A DNA stretch of 64,000 nt, taken from positions 1-64,000 of the forward strand of contig JAGCOW010000007.1 in the NCBI GenBank assembly GCA_017642535.1. The letters run 5' to 3'. Position 1 is the stretch's first letter. Every line of letters begins with the position of its first letter. Below are positions 42,001 to 50,408 of this stretch, one piece after another. The notes under the pieces were generated by a model. It ran no database searches. It had not been told where the DNA came from and worked only from the letters and a program-made list of their open reading frames with translations. A program made the position numbers and the translations under genes. Source of the stretch: Bacteroidales bacterium. Lineage in GTDB: Bacteria; Bacteroidota; Bacteroidia; Bacteroidales; UBA1715.

Positions 42001-43954
42001 ACGGGTTTGAGTTTTCGATGAAATTGACCTCAATCGTATCGTATCTGCTTTGATAGCGAGTCTTGTCATCGAATGTCACCGAAATAATGAGTTCGTCGCT
42101 GGCACAAATCACGTTGTCAAAATCGATAGAAATGTTTGGTTTGTGACCAACGGAAACAGAATCATAAACACCTGGCTCAGGCGATAATGAATAATTGTGC
42201 CGATATAAATTGTTGTAGCGACAACCTTTGCTCGTTTCCAAAGTGAACAAATAGGAGAAAACACCTTCTTGATCGTAGGTATGTGATTTGGTGAGATACC
42301 CCGATTTCTCTTTTTTATTAAAATAGGAATAATCGTCCACCGAACCGTCATTGTTGTAATCCCATGAGATAACAGCGATGGAATCCTTATCGGTGTTGTA
42401 TTCGTAGAATGCGGTAAATGTTACGTCCAGCGGCACGCAACCGCTTCGTGGTGATGCGTATGTTGACTTGTTGCCGTTTGTTAATTTAGGAATAGTAATC
42501 TCAACATTGTTGGGTAGGGCTACGTCGGCCGTGCAATAATTAGGACTAATTGCATATAAATGAGCAGAATAAACCCCGTCGTGAATGAGTGTCTTGTTGA
42601 ACGAAGCGTCGGTATAGAACGTCGTGTCGCTTATTGCCCAATAAAAGTTGGTATTTGCGACGTTACTTGTTGCTTTGTAGGAAACAGTGGCTGGCAATGA
42701 GCAATAAAAGTCGTCGGTCGGAGATGCGTTTATTGTGAGAGGTTCTTCGACAGAAAAAGTACGTACAACGTCTTTCTCGCAAGTACCGTTGTTTGCCGTT
42801 AATTTAATTGTGTAAGTGCCAGCTTGCGGGATGTCTATAGTAAAATCGTCAAGGTCGGATTCTATCGAGCCGTCGTTCATGTAGTCCCAATTCCACGCGA
42901 TGTCTTGTGAGGCATTTGCATCGCTAAACGTGATTTTCCCTGGACAATAGGCAGATTTTGTGGGATTGGCGGATTGTGTGGAATAAGGATTTGCAGTATG
43001 TATGTTTCGTCTTATTTCTGTTTGATTGAACGTGACTTGCGGATATTCATCTTTGATGATGATATTAGGTTGAAAATCAATCAGTTGTATGCGTCGTGCC
43101 GATGTTGACGTACATCCAGATTTTGCTGTTGCCGTAAGTGTAGGCATATAGTTACCATATCCAGTATAGGTGTGCGATGGAGGAGTTTTTCCGTCAAATT
43201 CGGTTCCGTCACCAAGATCCCAATGATACGAAACGACATTTTCTTCTTCTGTCTGATTTGTGAATGTTACAGTCAGTTGTGGCTCGCAAACGCGCGTCTT
43301 GCTTGCCATAAAAGAAACTGCGGGATAGTCGTTATATGTTTTTACCGTAATAGGTTTACGTTCACGGTTTGAGCAGCCGTTTGCATTAGTAATGGAAAGA
43401 AAAACGGTGAAATCGTCGGCACGACCAAAGACGTAAGGAGGGATTTCCTCCGTCAAATAGCTTGAACCATCGGATAAAACCCACGTGTAGGAAACGATTT
43501 CTGCATCAGAATCAATTGATTCGATAGAAAATTGGAATGGTTGGTTCTCGCACGTTGATTGTATGTCGCTCGTAATGGTTACGTCGGGGTCGCGAAAGAC
43601 GGTGATATAATTTTCTTTGGAGACCGTTTCAACAAGTTTTTTATTCTTGTCGTACACTTTCATCGTTACAGTGTATGTCCCAGGATTGATATAAGTATTT
43701 TGCACACTGTCGGCTTGTGTGGAATATTTCCCTTGTTCCACGGTCCATTCATACGTGTAGTCGTTGATAATCGATTCCTGTGTCAAGTTCTTGAAGATAA
43801 CTTTCAAAGGAGAACAGCCACTTACTTCACTTGCTGAAAAATCGTAGTCTTGTGCTAATAATTGATACGATTGTAAAACGAAGAAAATCAAAAATAAAGC
43901 ATATATGCTTTTTGAAAAAAATGTTGATTGTCCACTATTTTTTTTCTTCGTCAT
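39077..43954 (-). CDS. Giant PKD-domain surface protein with gliding-type T9SS sorting domain
   Basis: The product has 1625 residues from ATG 43954. A signal peptide ends at YQLLAQ. At least eight PKD-like Ig folds are marked by WDLGDGTEF, WDFGDN, WEFGDGVSV, WDLGNGTIL, WDLGNGKTS and similar. Paired cysteines recur (SGCSPL, NGCSNR, SGCTST). The C-terminal 90 residues, PEAFTPNGDGINDVALVQGW to IKIYNRWGQIVFES and GWDGTFKG, are the type-B (gliding-motility) CTD, so the protein is probably secreted by T9SS and held on the surface by a PorP/SprF protein. Likely an adhesin. It stands alone between convergent genes. Confidence 0.88.
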   Translation of the reverse strand: MTKKKNSGQSTFFSKSIYALFLIFFVLQSYQLLAQDYDFSASEVSGCSPLKVIFKNLTQESIINDYTYEWTVEQGKYSTQADSVQNTYINPGTYTVTMKVYDKNKKLVETVSKENYITVFRDPDVTITSDIQSTCENQPFQFSIESIDSDAEIVSYTWVLSDGSSYLTEEIPPYVFGRADDFTVFLSITNANGCSNRERKPITVKTYNDYPAVSFMASKTRVCEPQLTVTFTNQTEEENVVSYHWDLGDGTEFDGKTPPSHTYTGYGNYMPTLTATAKSGCTSTSARRIQLIDFQPNIIIKDEYPQVTFNQTEIRRNIHTANPYSTQSANPTKSAYCPGKITFSDANASQDIAWNWDYMNDGSIESDLDDFTIDIPQAGTYTIKLTANNGTCEKDVVRTFSVEEPLTINASPTDDFYCSLPATVSYKATSNVANTNFYWAISDTTFYTDASFNKTLIHDGVYSAHLYAISPNYCTADVALPNNVEITIPKLTNGNKSTYASPRSGCVPLDVTFTAFYEYNTDKDSIAVISWDYNNDGSVDDYSYFNKKEKSGYLTKSHTYDQEGVFSYLFTLETSKGCRYNNLYRHNYSLSPEPGVYDSVSVGHKPNISIDFDNVICASDELIISVTFDDKTRYQSRYDTIEVNFIENSNPYSIHAIFDSENPIPSSFSVIFNDTIGFHKASFYTSDNGCSQTTYLDEGVLVKGPLIDLVSSESSCDTPFNYRYSLRKNYGSENWDWYLRRAENSAWTKIASNLDSIDVDFRDYGGRGTYWIKITATNATTGCQMSDSLMTNVTNIVGAIALEDYEPCYGDKANFLIDPTMGQDIQSWKWVYDWHGVHESRLIATYSAELDLLYRYDTRDSAKRYVFNYEDIDFVMVVTQDMHNCSDTIKVPVKVIKPQAGFYGDVLSDCLPFVTNFTDTSKSEFPIVKRTWDLGNGTILSGSETTIHTEYSDKGSKKVSLIVTDEQGCADTAAVSDYIKPVVPNSDFHVKNEKVCLGKEAEFVRNLDTYGYANTLSKYLWDFGDNTTDSQNGDLQKTTTHTYSEANNTPYEVKLVAYSISPEGHECIDSSTQEIDIKNVGANIKIKDSDQCKEPGQKFIVYIDNSIYNNYIRSYAWWKIDGGDSIYVSNKRNMQVVTFDHFGDQSLWLNTKSDYWGCEDTTYTIPVHVPGYEASLMADKDEVCIHEDVTFSVFDTLNLYRYDCYWEFGDGVSVDFTDTSILHQYTALSGNDDNIYKAQFFVDAPGCKTRDISVTIKTFPVIAMFTRGFDDLDTAACAPYTVTLYNTSIAGKEASYIWDLGNGKTSIEKNPTITIDNPNTVIPVSLSLTSHICNDKVQKNVKTYPVSNVTFALDSAICIGEKISATATGDFTSILWKPVELFTNSKNAKTDIHISRSQDIYVETKNEYNCDKIDTIPIFVQQKPYYLGAPDFEIVFYAADGSPVVGNTNTHTLIAGESYNVNTREIPGVSYSWTPSSFLSCSDCPSPDIDLQCGDGALYDCMDFPESLDYTIYMQDSLGCFTDDTTIHFNVGFDSKIALPEAFTPNGDGINDVALVQGWGIKEFLEVKIYNRWGQIVFESDNMSIGWDGTFKGKPQGMDTYSYIIKAISIKNEEMFEKGYITLIR

Positions 43955-44140
43955 TTTGTTTTTGTAATCCCTCTTTATTAAACTGATTTTCAAAAGGTTA
44001 ATAAATCAGGTAATTGGTACAACAAAGAACGGGAAAAATTTTGTAATTCTCAAATGTTATGAAAGGAATTGTATGAAAAATATACTTTCGTTTCGTTTAT
44101 AAGACTTGAGAGAATGGAAAATGTTTCAAGAGAATGAATA

Positions 44141-45118
44141 TTATTGTTCTCTCCACATTTTTGTTCGTAAAGTTATATTGCGTTGCAGACATTCTTTGTA
44201 AAGCCAGGGTTCGCAACTATGGACGTCACCAACGTTTATGAAATTCATTATTGGTTTGTATTCAGCACCTTCGTAATTTGTAAGCACCAGCACTTTGTGT
44301 TCGGGGTTTGCCGTAACGGTGATGGTGTCGTGAAGCAGGGCAGGGGTTTCGTCGGTACGCCAGTTTACGGGGTTTATGCACATGATGCATTGGTTGCAAA
44401 GAATAGGTTGCACATATTTCACGTCTTTTACCGAATTGTAGCAGATGGTTACGCCCACATCGGCGGAGTCGTGAGCGGCACGTATGTGTTTGCTTTGTGC
44501 GGTGTCTTGTGGAGTAACCTTATAGCCAAGCACGTAAGCGGCAGCAAGGTGGTTGTAGGTTTCGTCGTCCATATATTTCAGCAGTTCCACAACTGCCATT
44601 CCTCCTTGGCTGAATCCTGCCAAAATCAGTGGTCGTGATGAGTCACGGTTGGAAAGAAAATGGTCGAATGCTTGTTTCACGTCGCCCATGGCAATTTTTG
44701 CACGACGATGTATAGTGTCTTCATTGAGCGTTGCCCACGATTCTAACGTAATGTGGCGATAGTAAGGTGCGTAGAAATTGTTTCCTTGAGCCATATAATC
44801 GGCAATTCGGCGAATTTCTTTAGCCATATCGTTGCGATGGTCTTCGTTCCATACATCGGCGTAGTGACAGGTTTGTCCGTCGGCGGTCTGCCAGTCTAAT
44901 TCCCACGTGGAGACAATGTAAAATACATCGGCACCAGTTCCGATAGTATCGTTTTCGGTAATGAACCACATGGTGGAATCGGCATAATCGGGAGCAACAG
45001 GAATTGCTTCAACAGTTTGTGTCTCAATCGTTTTCTTGTTTGTATTGAAAAGATATAATCCTAAACCGATTCCACAGAGAATCAAAATAGATGCAATGAT
45101 GATAGTTTTTGTTTTCAT
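44141..45118 (-). CDS. DUF3089 alpha/beta hydrolase
   Basis: The product has 325 residues from ATG 45118. An N-terminal membrane anchor (about residues 5-24) is followed by the DUF3089 body: ADVFYIVSTWELDW, DYMAQGNNFYAPYYRH, the nucleophile elbow GFSQGG (Ser) and AAYVLGYKVTP. The last His-containing segment VGDVHSCEPWLY probably supplies the catalytic His. It is likely to be a periplasmic or membrane-bound esterase or lipase-like enzyme with unknown substrate. It is 23 bases downstream of tamL on the same strand. Confidence 0.82.
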   Translation of the reverse strand: MKTKTIIIASILILCGIGLGLYLFNTNKKTIETQTVEAIPVAPDYADSTMWFITENDTIGTGADVFYIVSTWELDWQTADGQTCHYADVWNEDHRNDMAKEIRRIADYMAQGNNFYAPYYRHITLESWATLNEDTIHRRAKIAMGDVKQAFDHFLSNRDSSRPLILAGFSQGGMAVVELLKYMDDETYNHLAAAYVLGYKVTPQDTAQSKHIRAAHDSADVGVTICYNSVKDVKYVQPILCNQCIMCINPVNWRTDETPALLHDTITVTANPEHKVLVLTNYEGAEYKPIMNFINVGDVHSCEPWLYKECLQRNITLRTKMWREQ

Positions 45119-45130
45119 AACTTTCAACTT

Positions 45131-45153
45131 TAGACTCTAAACTCTAAACTCTA
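45131..45153. repeat. Short tandem heptamer repeat
   Basis: Three near-perfect copies of CTCTAAA lie between tamL and the DUF3089 gene; the stop codon of tamL is formed by the last unit. It is probably a slippage product. Confidence 0.6.
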
Positions 45154-47454
45154 AAACGGATACCCAATGCCGATGTTCAGATTGAAATCGTCGGTGGTAA
45201 GTTTTCTGTTACCCCAAATGATGTGGGAATTCGTGTTTTCGATAGGGAACGCCTCACGAACTTTTGTTCCCAAATCGCACCGAAGAATCAAGAATGAGAA
45301 ATCGAAGCGAAGACCGAATCCTGTTCCCACTGCCAAATCCTTGTAAAAATTGTTGAGGTGAAATTCCGCACCGTTCAACTCGTCATCGCCAAATGACCAT
45401 ATATTTCCTACATCGACGAACACGGCACCGTCAACAAATCCAATCAGGTGAAAACGACTTTCAATGTTGAATTCCAGTTTAATATCACCAAGATAGTATT
45501 TGAACGAGTTGGTCGTGTCGATATTTGAACCAAGTCCCAACGAACGGCTTTCCCACGCACGCATACTGTTTGCCCCGCCGGCATAGAATTTCTTCAAACT
45601 CGGAATACCAAGTCCGTCGGAGTTGAGATAGGGTATGGAAATTCCGCCAAACACACGGTACACGAGCATTGTCTTGGTTGACAACACGTTGTAGTATCGG
45701 AAATCCGCTTCGCCTTTAATGTATTGGGCAAACGGCAGGTTAAACGTTTCGTATTTTCCATTTTCATTGCGTTCCTTGTCGGTTGCCTTGCAATAAAGAT
45801 ACATCAAGTTTCCACTTGTTTCTGCGGAGAGTCTAACATATTGATAGTCACGAGTTTCGTATCTTCTTTTGTTGTAATAGGTTACCGTAAAGTTATTGCA
45901 ATACAACATATAGTCCTCGAAACTATATTTGTAATAATTCTTGCTATTGATGAAATTGTTGAATCGCTCGGAAATGTCGTAGTAGCGGATATAACTGAAA
46001 TCAATTGGGTTGAGCGTGTAGGTGAAAAATCGTTTTCCGTACCAAATGTAACCAAAGTTGAGTTCTGTGGTTGGACGGGTATAATCGGGAGTTTGAAGAT
46101 AATTGTATTCCACGTGGCAATTGGTTTTGGCACGAAATCGTTTGTTGTATTTCGCACGAACGAAAGGCAACAAGAATTTTGGCGTCGTGAAATCTGCCGA
46201 AACGCCGTATTCCAATGAGTTGAACCATTTTATGTTCTCATTTTCCGTTTTCAATACGTTGTTGTATTCTCCTGCCAATTTCAGTTTAAGATTGAAGTAT
46301 TCTGCTCCGTGAAACAAGTTCCTGTTGATGTACGACGTGTTGAGCTCGGCACCCCAATCGCCACTGGTGTTAGTTCCTTCCACATCAATATTGATTGATT
46401 GTCGTTGTGCAGGAGTGATGTTTATAGCACAGTCAAGATTTACCGTATCTTTATCGTTTTGTTCTTTTGATTCGGTAAATTCAACATTGACGAACGAGAA
46501 TAGAGGGTAACTGCTCATAATTCTTTGCGTCCGTTCCACTCGAAGTTTACTGTAAAGTCTGCCTGTATCAATGAAATTTGCTTGTTGAAGCGTTTCGTCC
46601 TTTACGAAAGTGGCTTTTTGTATTTCGGGATTTGATTCTTGTGGTTCATCGCGTCTTCGTGGTTGCTGATTTGTCTTTGGTTTATAGTTTTGGTCAATGT
46701 TAACCTGATTTATTTTATGTCGTTTGAGCGAATTTACCCCCGTTTTTTTCACCATAATGACAAGCGAGACGCTATCGGGACCGTGGGAAGTGTCGGCGGC
46801 AAATGCTACGTTGTCCTTGCCAAAGGCATAATAACCAAAATTGTTGCAAATAGTCACAATTCGTTCTTGTTCTTCTTGAAGAAGTCCTATGGCAAACGGT
46901 TTCCCCGTCTTGATTTTTGCGGAATTTTGCGTTCTATCAAGTATTTTTGCTATGGAAGAATCTTGAATCTGATATGAGACATTTTTTATCGTGAACAAGT
47001 CGCCCGAAACAATGTCGTAAAACGCAGTTACTTTTTTGTCGTGTCGGCCTCGAAATCTTACGTGCGATGATACTTGGGCGTTATAATACCCTTGTTCGTT
47101 CATAAATAGCCGAAGTTGCTCCTCGTTCTTTTTTATCGACAATTCATCGTAGAGAGCGGGTGGTTCCCCAACAATGTCACGCATCCAACTACCGAATTTT
47201 CGTTCAGAATCTTCAAAGGCGTAGTAAAAGTATAAACGTGTGTAAAAGCCTAAGAATCTTCTGTTTGGCTTTGGTTTTACGTAATTCAGCATCTCGTCTT
47301 TGTCAACTTTTTTTTCGTCAACCGAGATTTTATGTTTTACAAGCAATTGTTGACTGTTTGACAATCTTTTGATGACCGAACATTGGCAAAAAGAGCATAT
47401 TATTCCTATGCAAACCAAGAGTTTGAAGATGGAGTATCGTTTTCTGCCGTTCAT
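45151..47454 (-). CDS. tamL: TamL, BamA/TamA-family outer-membrane assembly lipoprotein
   Basis: The product has 767 residues from ATG 47454. The signal MNGRKRYSIFKLLVCIGIIC ends in a lipobox-like SFCQC, giving a lipid-anchored Cys. POTRA-like domains (LSNSQQLLVKHKISVDEKKV, GKPFAIGLLQEEQERIV) are followed by a 16-strand Omp85 barrel with YFNLKLKLAGEYNN, KKFYAGGANSMRAWESRSLG (the VRGF-like region) and a final FNLNIGIGYPF. TamL, the Bacteroidetes lipoprotein form of TamA, helps assemble or lipid-supply the outer membrane with TamB. No tamB is adjacent, which is unusual. Confidence 0.87.
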   Translation of the reverse strand: MNGRKRYSIFKLLVCIGIICSFCQCSVIKRLSNSQQLLVKHKISVDEKKVDKDEMLNYVKPKPNRRFLGFYTRLYFYYAFEDSERKFGSWMRDIVGEPPALYDELSIKKNEEQLRLFMNEQGYYNAQVSSHVRFRGRHDKKVTAFYDIVSGDLFTIKNVSYQIQDSSIAKILDRTQNSAKIKTGKPFAIGLLQEEQERIVTICNNFGYYAFGKDNVAFAADTSHGPDSVSLVIMVKKTGVNSLKRHKINQVNIDQNYKPKTNQQPRRRDEPQESNPEIQKATFVKDETLQQANFIDTGRLYSKLRVERTQRIMSSYPLFSFVNVEFTESKEQNDKDTVNLDCAINITPAQRQSINIDVEGTNTSGDWGAELNTSYINRNLFHGAEYFNLKLKLAGEYNNVLKTENENIKWFNSLEYGVSADFTTPKFLLPFVRAKYNKRFRAKTNCHVEYNYLQTPDYTRPTTELNFGYIWYGKRFFTYTLNPIDFSYIRYYDISERFNNFINSKNYYKYSFEDYMLYCNNFTVTYYNKRRYETRDYQYVRLSAETSGNLMYLYCKATDKERNENGKYETFNLPFAQYIKGEADFRYYNVLSTKTMLVYRVFGGISIPYLNSDGLGIPSLKKFYAGGANSMRAWESRSLGLGSNIDTTNSFKYYLGDIKLEFNIESRFHLIGFVDGAVFVDVGNIWSFGDDELNGAEFHLNNFYKDLAVGTGFGLRFDFSFLILRCDLGTKVREAFPIENTNSHIIWGNRKLTTDDFNLNIGIGYPF

Positions 47455-47552
47455 TGTCGTCAATAAGAATGCGTGCAATAATACGTAAATTTACCCAAAA
47501 AGGGTATGTTTTGTATAAATTTCAATCAAAGGTAATCCAATCGTTCTGCTTT

Positions 47553-47584
47553 TTTGTGTCATTCAAAAACACTTTCTATATTTG
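47553..47584 (+). promoter_or_regulatory. Promoter of PorE-like gene 3
   Basis: TTTG (47553-47556) is followed by exactly 20 bases and TATATTTG (47577-47584), a textbook Bacteroidetes promoter. The leader to ATG 47621 is about 30 bases. Confidence 0.7.
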
Positions 47585-47620
47585 CACAAAATAAAAAATC
47601 GATTGTTTCGTTTTGCGAGT

Positions 47621-49654
47621 ATGCAGAAAAGATTTGTACGTATAGTTATATTGATTCTTGGTGTCCTTGTCGGCTACTCGTGTGCTTCGCAAAAGAAGAT
47701 GGCAAAAAAAGCCGAATTGGCATTTTCCAATGGCGAATATTTCAAGGCAGTTGATTTGTACGTTCAATTGGCTGAAGATGAGCAATCTAAATATATCAAA
47801 TCTTCATACGAAAGTTGCATTGCCGAGTGTTATCGCCATTTAAACGAATCAAAAAAAGCCGAGGTTGCATACAAAAAAGTTGAAAAGAATAAATCTACCA
47901 AAGACAAGACAGCTCGCTATTGGTACGGTTACTTTTTGTTGAAAAACGAAAAATATGAAGAAGCCGAAAAGATTTTCAAGGCATATAAGAAAGCAAATCC
48001 GAAGGATTCTCGTGGTGCTGCTGGTATAGAGTCTTGTTCGTTGGCTGTGGCATATAAGGAGCATCCTACGCGTTACATTGTTGAAAATGTGAAAGCGTTG
48101 AATACAAAATTCAATGACTTTTCGCCTATGTATTCCGACAACACGTTCGATGTGGTCTATTTTACCTCGTCGCGTGTGGAGGAAGGTGTGAAACCTCAGA
48201 TAAACCAAGTCTCGGGAATGAATTACACAAGCGTGTATGAAGCCCGTTACGATAGAAAAGGGAAGTGGAAGGCTCCCGAAAAAATAGCAGACTCCACCGT
48301 CAATAGCGATTTTGACGATGGTTCTGTTTCAATATCTCCCGACGGTTTTACCATGTACCTTACCCGTTGTATTCAAGAAACGGGAAAGACGAAAGGTTGT
48401 CAGATTTATACGAACACCTATAGAAACGGCTCATGGAACTCCACGCAACTTGTTGAGATTGTGCCTGACTCGATTTCGATAGGACAGCCTGCCATTTCTG
48501 CTGACGGGCTAACGTTGTATTTCGCTTCACGAATGAAAGGTGGCAAAGGCGGTTCCGATATATGGAAGGTGGAACGTGGCTCGGAAAACAGCCCATGGGG
48601 ACGACCAATAAACCTCGGTTCTGAAGTCAATACGCCAGGTGACGAGATGTTTCCATATGTTCGCTTGGACGGAACATTGTATTATTCGTCCGACGGGTTG
48701 CCGGGCATGGGTGGATTGGATATTTACAAAGTGGTGAAAGGCGATGATGGAAAATTACAACCTGTGAATATGCGTTATCCGATAAATTCATCGCAAGATG
48801 ATTTTGGCATTGTATTTCAAGGAAATAAGGAAATAGGTTTGTTCACTTCGAATAGAAAAGGAACACGAGGTTTGGAGGATATTTACTCGTTTGAATTACC
48901 AGAACTGAAACTTGCCGTTGAGGGAACAATGATTGATATGTCGACGAATAAGCCGATCATTGAGGGCGATGTCACATTGATTGGAAGTGACGGCTCATTG
49001 CAGACAGCAAAGACAAAACAAGACGGAAGCTATTCTTTCAAACTTGAACAATATACTGATTATATTGTGATTGGTTCCTTCGAGGGCTTTTTGAAAAAGA
49101 AAGTGGGCGTTTCCACCGCCAACATCAGCGATGATACTACGTTTACCCAAAATCTTGATTTGATAACGATGAGCAAGCCCGTGGAGATACCGAACATCTT
49201 TTATGATTTTGGGAAATGGACATTGAATGAATCTTCAAAAACGGCTTTGGAACAGTTGGGAAAATTGCTTGAAGACAACCCCAATATTACCATAGAATTG
49301 GGCGCTCACACCGATATGGTTGGTGACGACAATGCGAACTTGCTTTTGTCGAAACGCCGTGCCCAAGCCGTTGTGGATTATTTGACGCAAAAGGGCTACG
49401 ATGTTGACCGATTGGTTGCCAAAGGATATGGCGAATCGAAACCTGTTGTGGTGACGGAGGAAATTGCCAAAATGGATTCTTTGTTTGTCGTGGGGATGGA
49501 ATTGTCGCCGTCGGTTATTGAGAAATTCCCGAAAACAAGTCAGGAAAAGGCAAACCAAATCAATCGTCGTACCGAGTTACGAATTCTTTCTACCGATTAT
49601 ATTCCCAAACCAGAGTATTTCGTTCGTCAGAAACGGAAAATGGGAAAAAGTTGA
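47621..49654 (+). CDS. PorE-like OmpA family lipoprotein 3
   Basis: The product has 677 residues from ATG 47621. The signal MQKRFVRIVILILGVLVGYS ends in a lipobox Cys (residue 21). TPR helices (AELAFSNGEYFKAVDLYVQL) are followed by a propeller with SISPDGFTMYLTRC, YFASRMKGGKGGSDIWKVER and YYSSDGLPGMGGLDIYKVVK, a carboxypeptidase-regulatory-like domain (VEGTMIDMSTNKPIIEGDV), and an OmpA domain with LGAHTDMVGDDNANLLLSKR. Unlike the pair at 23010 and 25189 it is lipid-anchored, and it has the PorE domain order, so it may be the true PorE. Confidence 0.86.
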   Translation: MQKRFVRIVILILGVLVGYSCASQKKMAKKAELAFSNGEYFKAVDLYVQLAEDEQSKYIKSSYESCIAECYRHLNESKKAEVAYKKVEKNKSTKDKTARYWYGYFLLKNEKYEEAEKIFKAYKKANPKDSRGAAGIESCSLAVAYKEHPTRYIVENVKALNTKFNDFSPMYSDNTFDVVYFTSSRVEEGVKPQINQVSGMNYTSVYEARYDRKGKWKAPEKIADSTVNSDFDDGSVSISPDGFTMYLTRCIQETGKTKGCQIYTNTYRNGSWNSTQLVEIVPDSISIGQPAISADGLTLYFASRMKGGKGGSDIWKVERGSENSPWGRPINLGSEVNTPGDEMFPYVRLDGTLYYSSDGLPGMGGLDIYKVVKGDDGKLQPVNMRYPINSSQDDFGIVFQGNKEIGLFTSNRKGTRGLEDIYSFELPELKLAVEGTMIDMSTNKPIIEGDVTLIGSDGSLQTAKTKQDGSYSFKLEQYTDYIVIGSFEGFLKKKVGVSTANISDDTTFTQNLDLITMSKPVEIPNIFYDFGKWTLNESSKTALEQLGKLLEDNPNITIELGAHTDMVGDDNANLLLSKRRAQAVVDYLTQKGYDVDRLVAKGYGESKPVVVTEEIAKMDSLFVVGMELSPSVIEKFPKTSQEKANQINRRTELRILSTDYIPKPEYFVRQKRKMGKS

Positions 49655-49672
49655 TAATTGAGAAATTCTATT

Positions 49673-49699
49673 GTAGGGACACAATGCTTGCGTCCTTGC
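49673..49699. repeat. Degenerate GTAGAGACG-family palindrome
   Basis: GTAGGGAC, then ACAATGCTTGCGTCC, resembles the palindromes at 4191 and 27395 with several substitutions. It lies between convergent genes. Confidence 0.45.
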
Positions 49700-49728
49700 T
49701 TGTCAAAATCATAAAATTAAAACAGATT

Positions 49729-50400
49729 TTAATCCTTTTTTTTCTTTTTGATGAGTGGCTCGTCGGAAATGGAAAACACCGAAGTGCATAGATAATAGGT
49801 CAACAGCGAGGCACCGAAACCTACAATTGCTCCGACGTATGTGTCAATAAAGAAATGTTGTAGCAAATAAATCCTTGAAAATCCGGCTCCGAAGGCGATA
49901 ATAAAAAATAATACTTGCAAAAATCTATTTTTGGTAAACATGGAAAACAGTGCCATAGCCGCAAATGCCGTCATTGTGTGTCCCGAAGGGAAAGAAAAAT
50001 ATTCCTTATACACGGATACGTCTTCTAAAATGTGCGTGTATGATTCCAACGGCAAAAACATAGTCGGGCGGGGGATTCTGCCAAAAACATAGTCTTTCAG
50101 TATCATTGTGGTTATTCCGCAAATGAGTCCTGAAATGATGAACATCAGTGTTTTTCTTTTTGAAAAAAAGAATGCGATAACGATGATGAGCAAAAACAAC
50201 CAACCTTCAAAAGCTTGTGAGTAGATGATAAAAATTGGGTCGAGCGTGTAGTTCGCAATGTTGTCGTTTATGAGAATGTTCAAATCGGCTTTCCCCCACA
50301 ACATCAACGGATAAATGCCAAACAACACCAAGGCATAAAAGAGAAAACTGAAATAGTTTTTGGTAAGAATCTCTTTTATGGTTTGCTCAGTTTTATCCAT
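49729..50400 (-). CDS. PAP2-family membrane phosphatase
   Basis: The product has 223 residues. The acid-phosphatase triad is clear: a KDYVFGRIPRP region, SFPSGHTMTAFA and SRIYLLQHFFIDTYVG (SRxxxxxHxxxD). The first motif has two more residues between Lys and RP than the usual form. Six hydrophobic segments surround these. It dephosphorylates a lipid phosphate, possibly undecaprenyl pyrophosphate, phosphatidylglycerol phosphate or lipid A. It lies 8 bases after mqnE and may be read with it. The C terminus is a lysine run. Confidence 0.87.
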   Translation of the reverse strand: MDKTEQTIKEILTKNYFSFLFYALVLFGIYPLMLWGKADLNILINDNIANYTLDPIFIIYSQAFEGWLFLLIIVIAFFFSKRKTLMFIISGLICGITTMILKDYVFGRIPRPTMFLPLESYTHILEDVSVYKEYFSFPSGHTMTAFAAMALFSMFTKNRFLQVLFFIIAFGAGFSRIYLLQHFFIDTYVGAIVGFGASLLTYYLCTSVFSISDEPLIKKKKKD

Positions 50401-50408
50401 AATTGATG

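Noticed and set aside
45131-45153. CTCTAAA heptamers resembling telomere repeats.
   Set aside because: Only about three units occur in a short gap of a circular-type bacterial locus; slippage is the simpler explanation.
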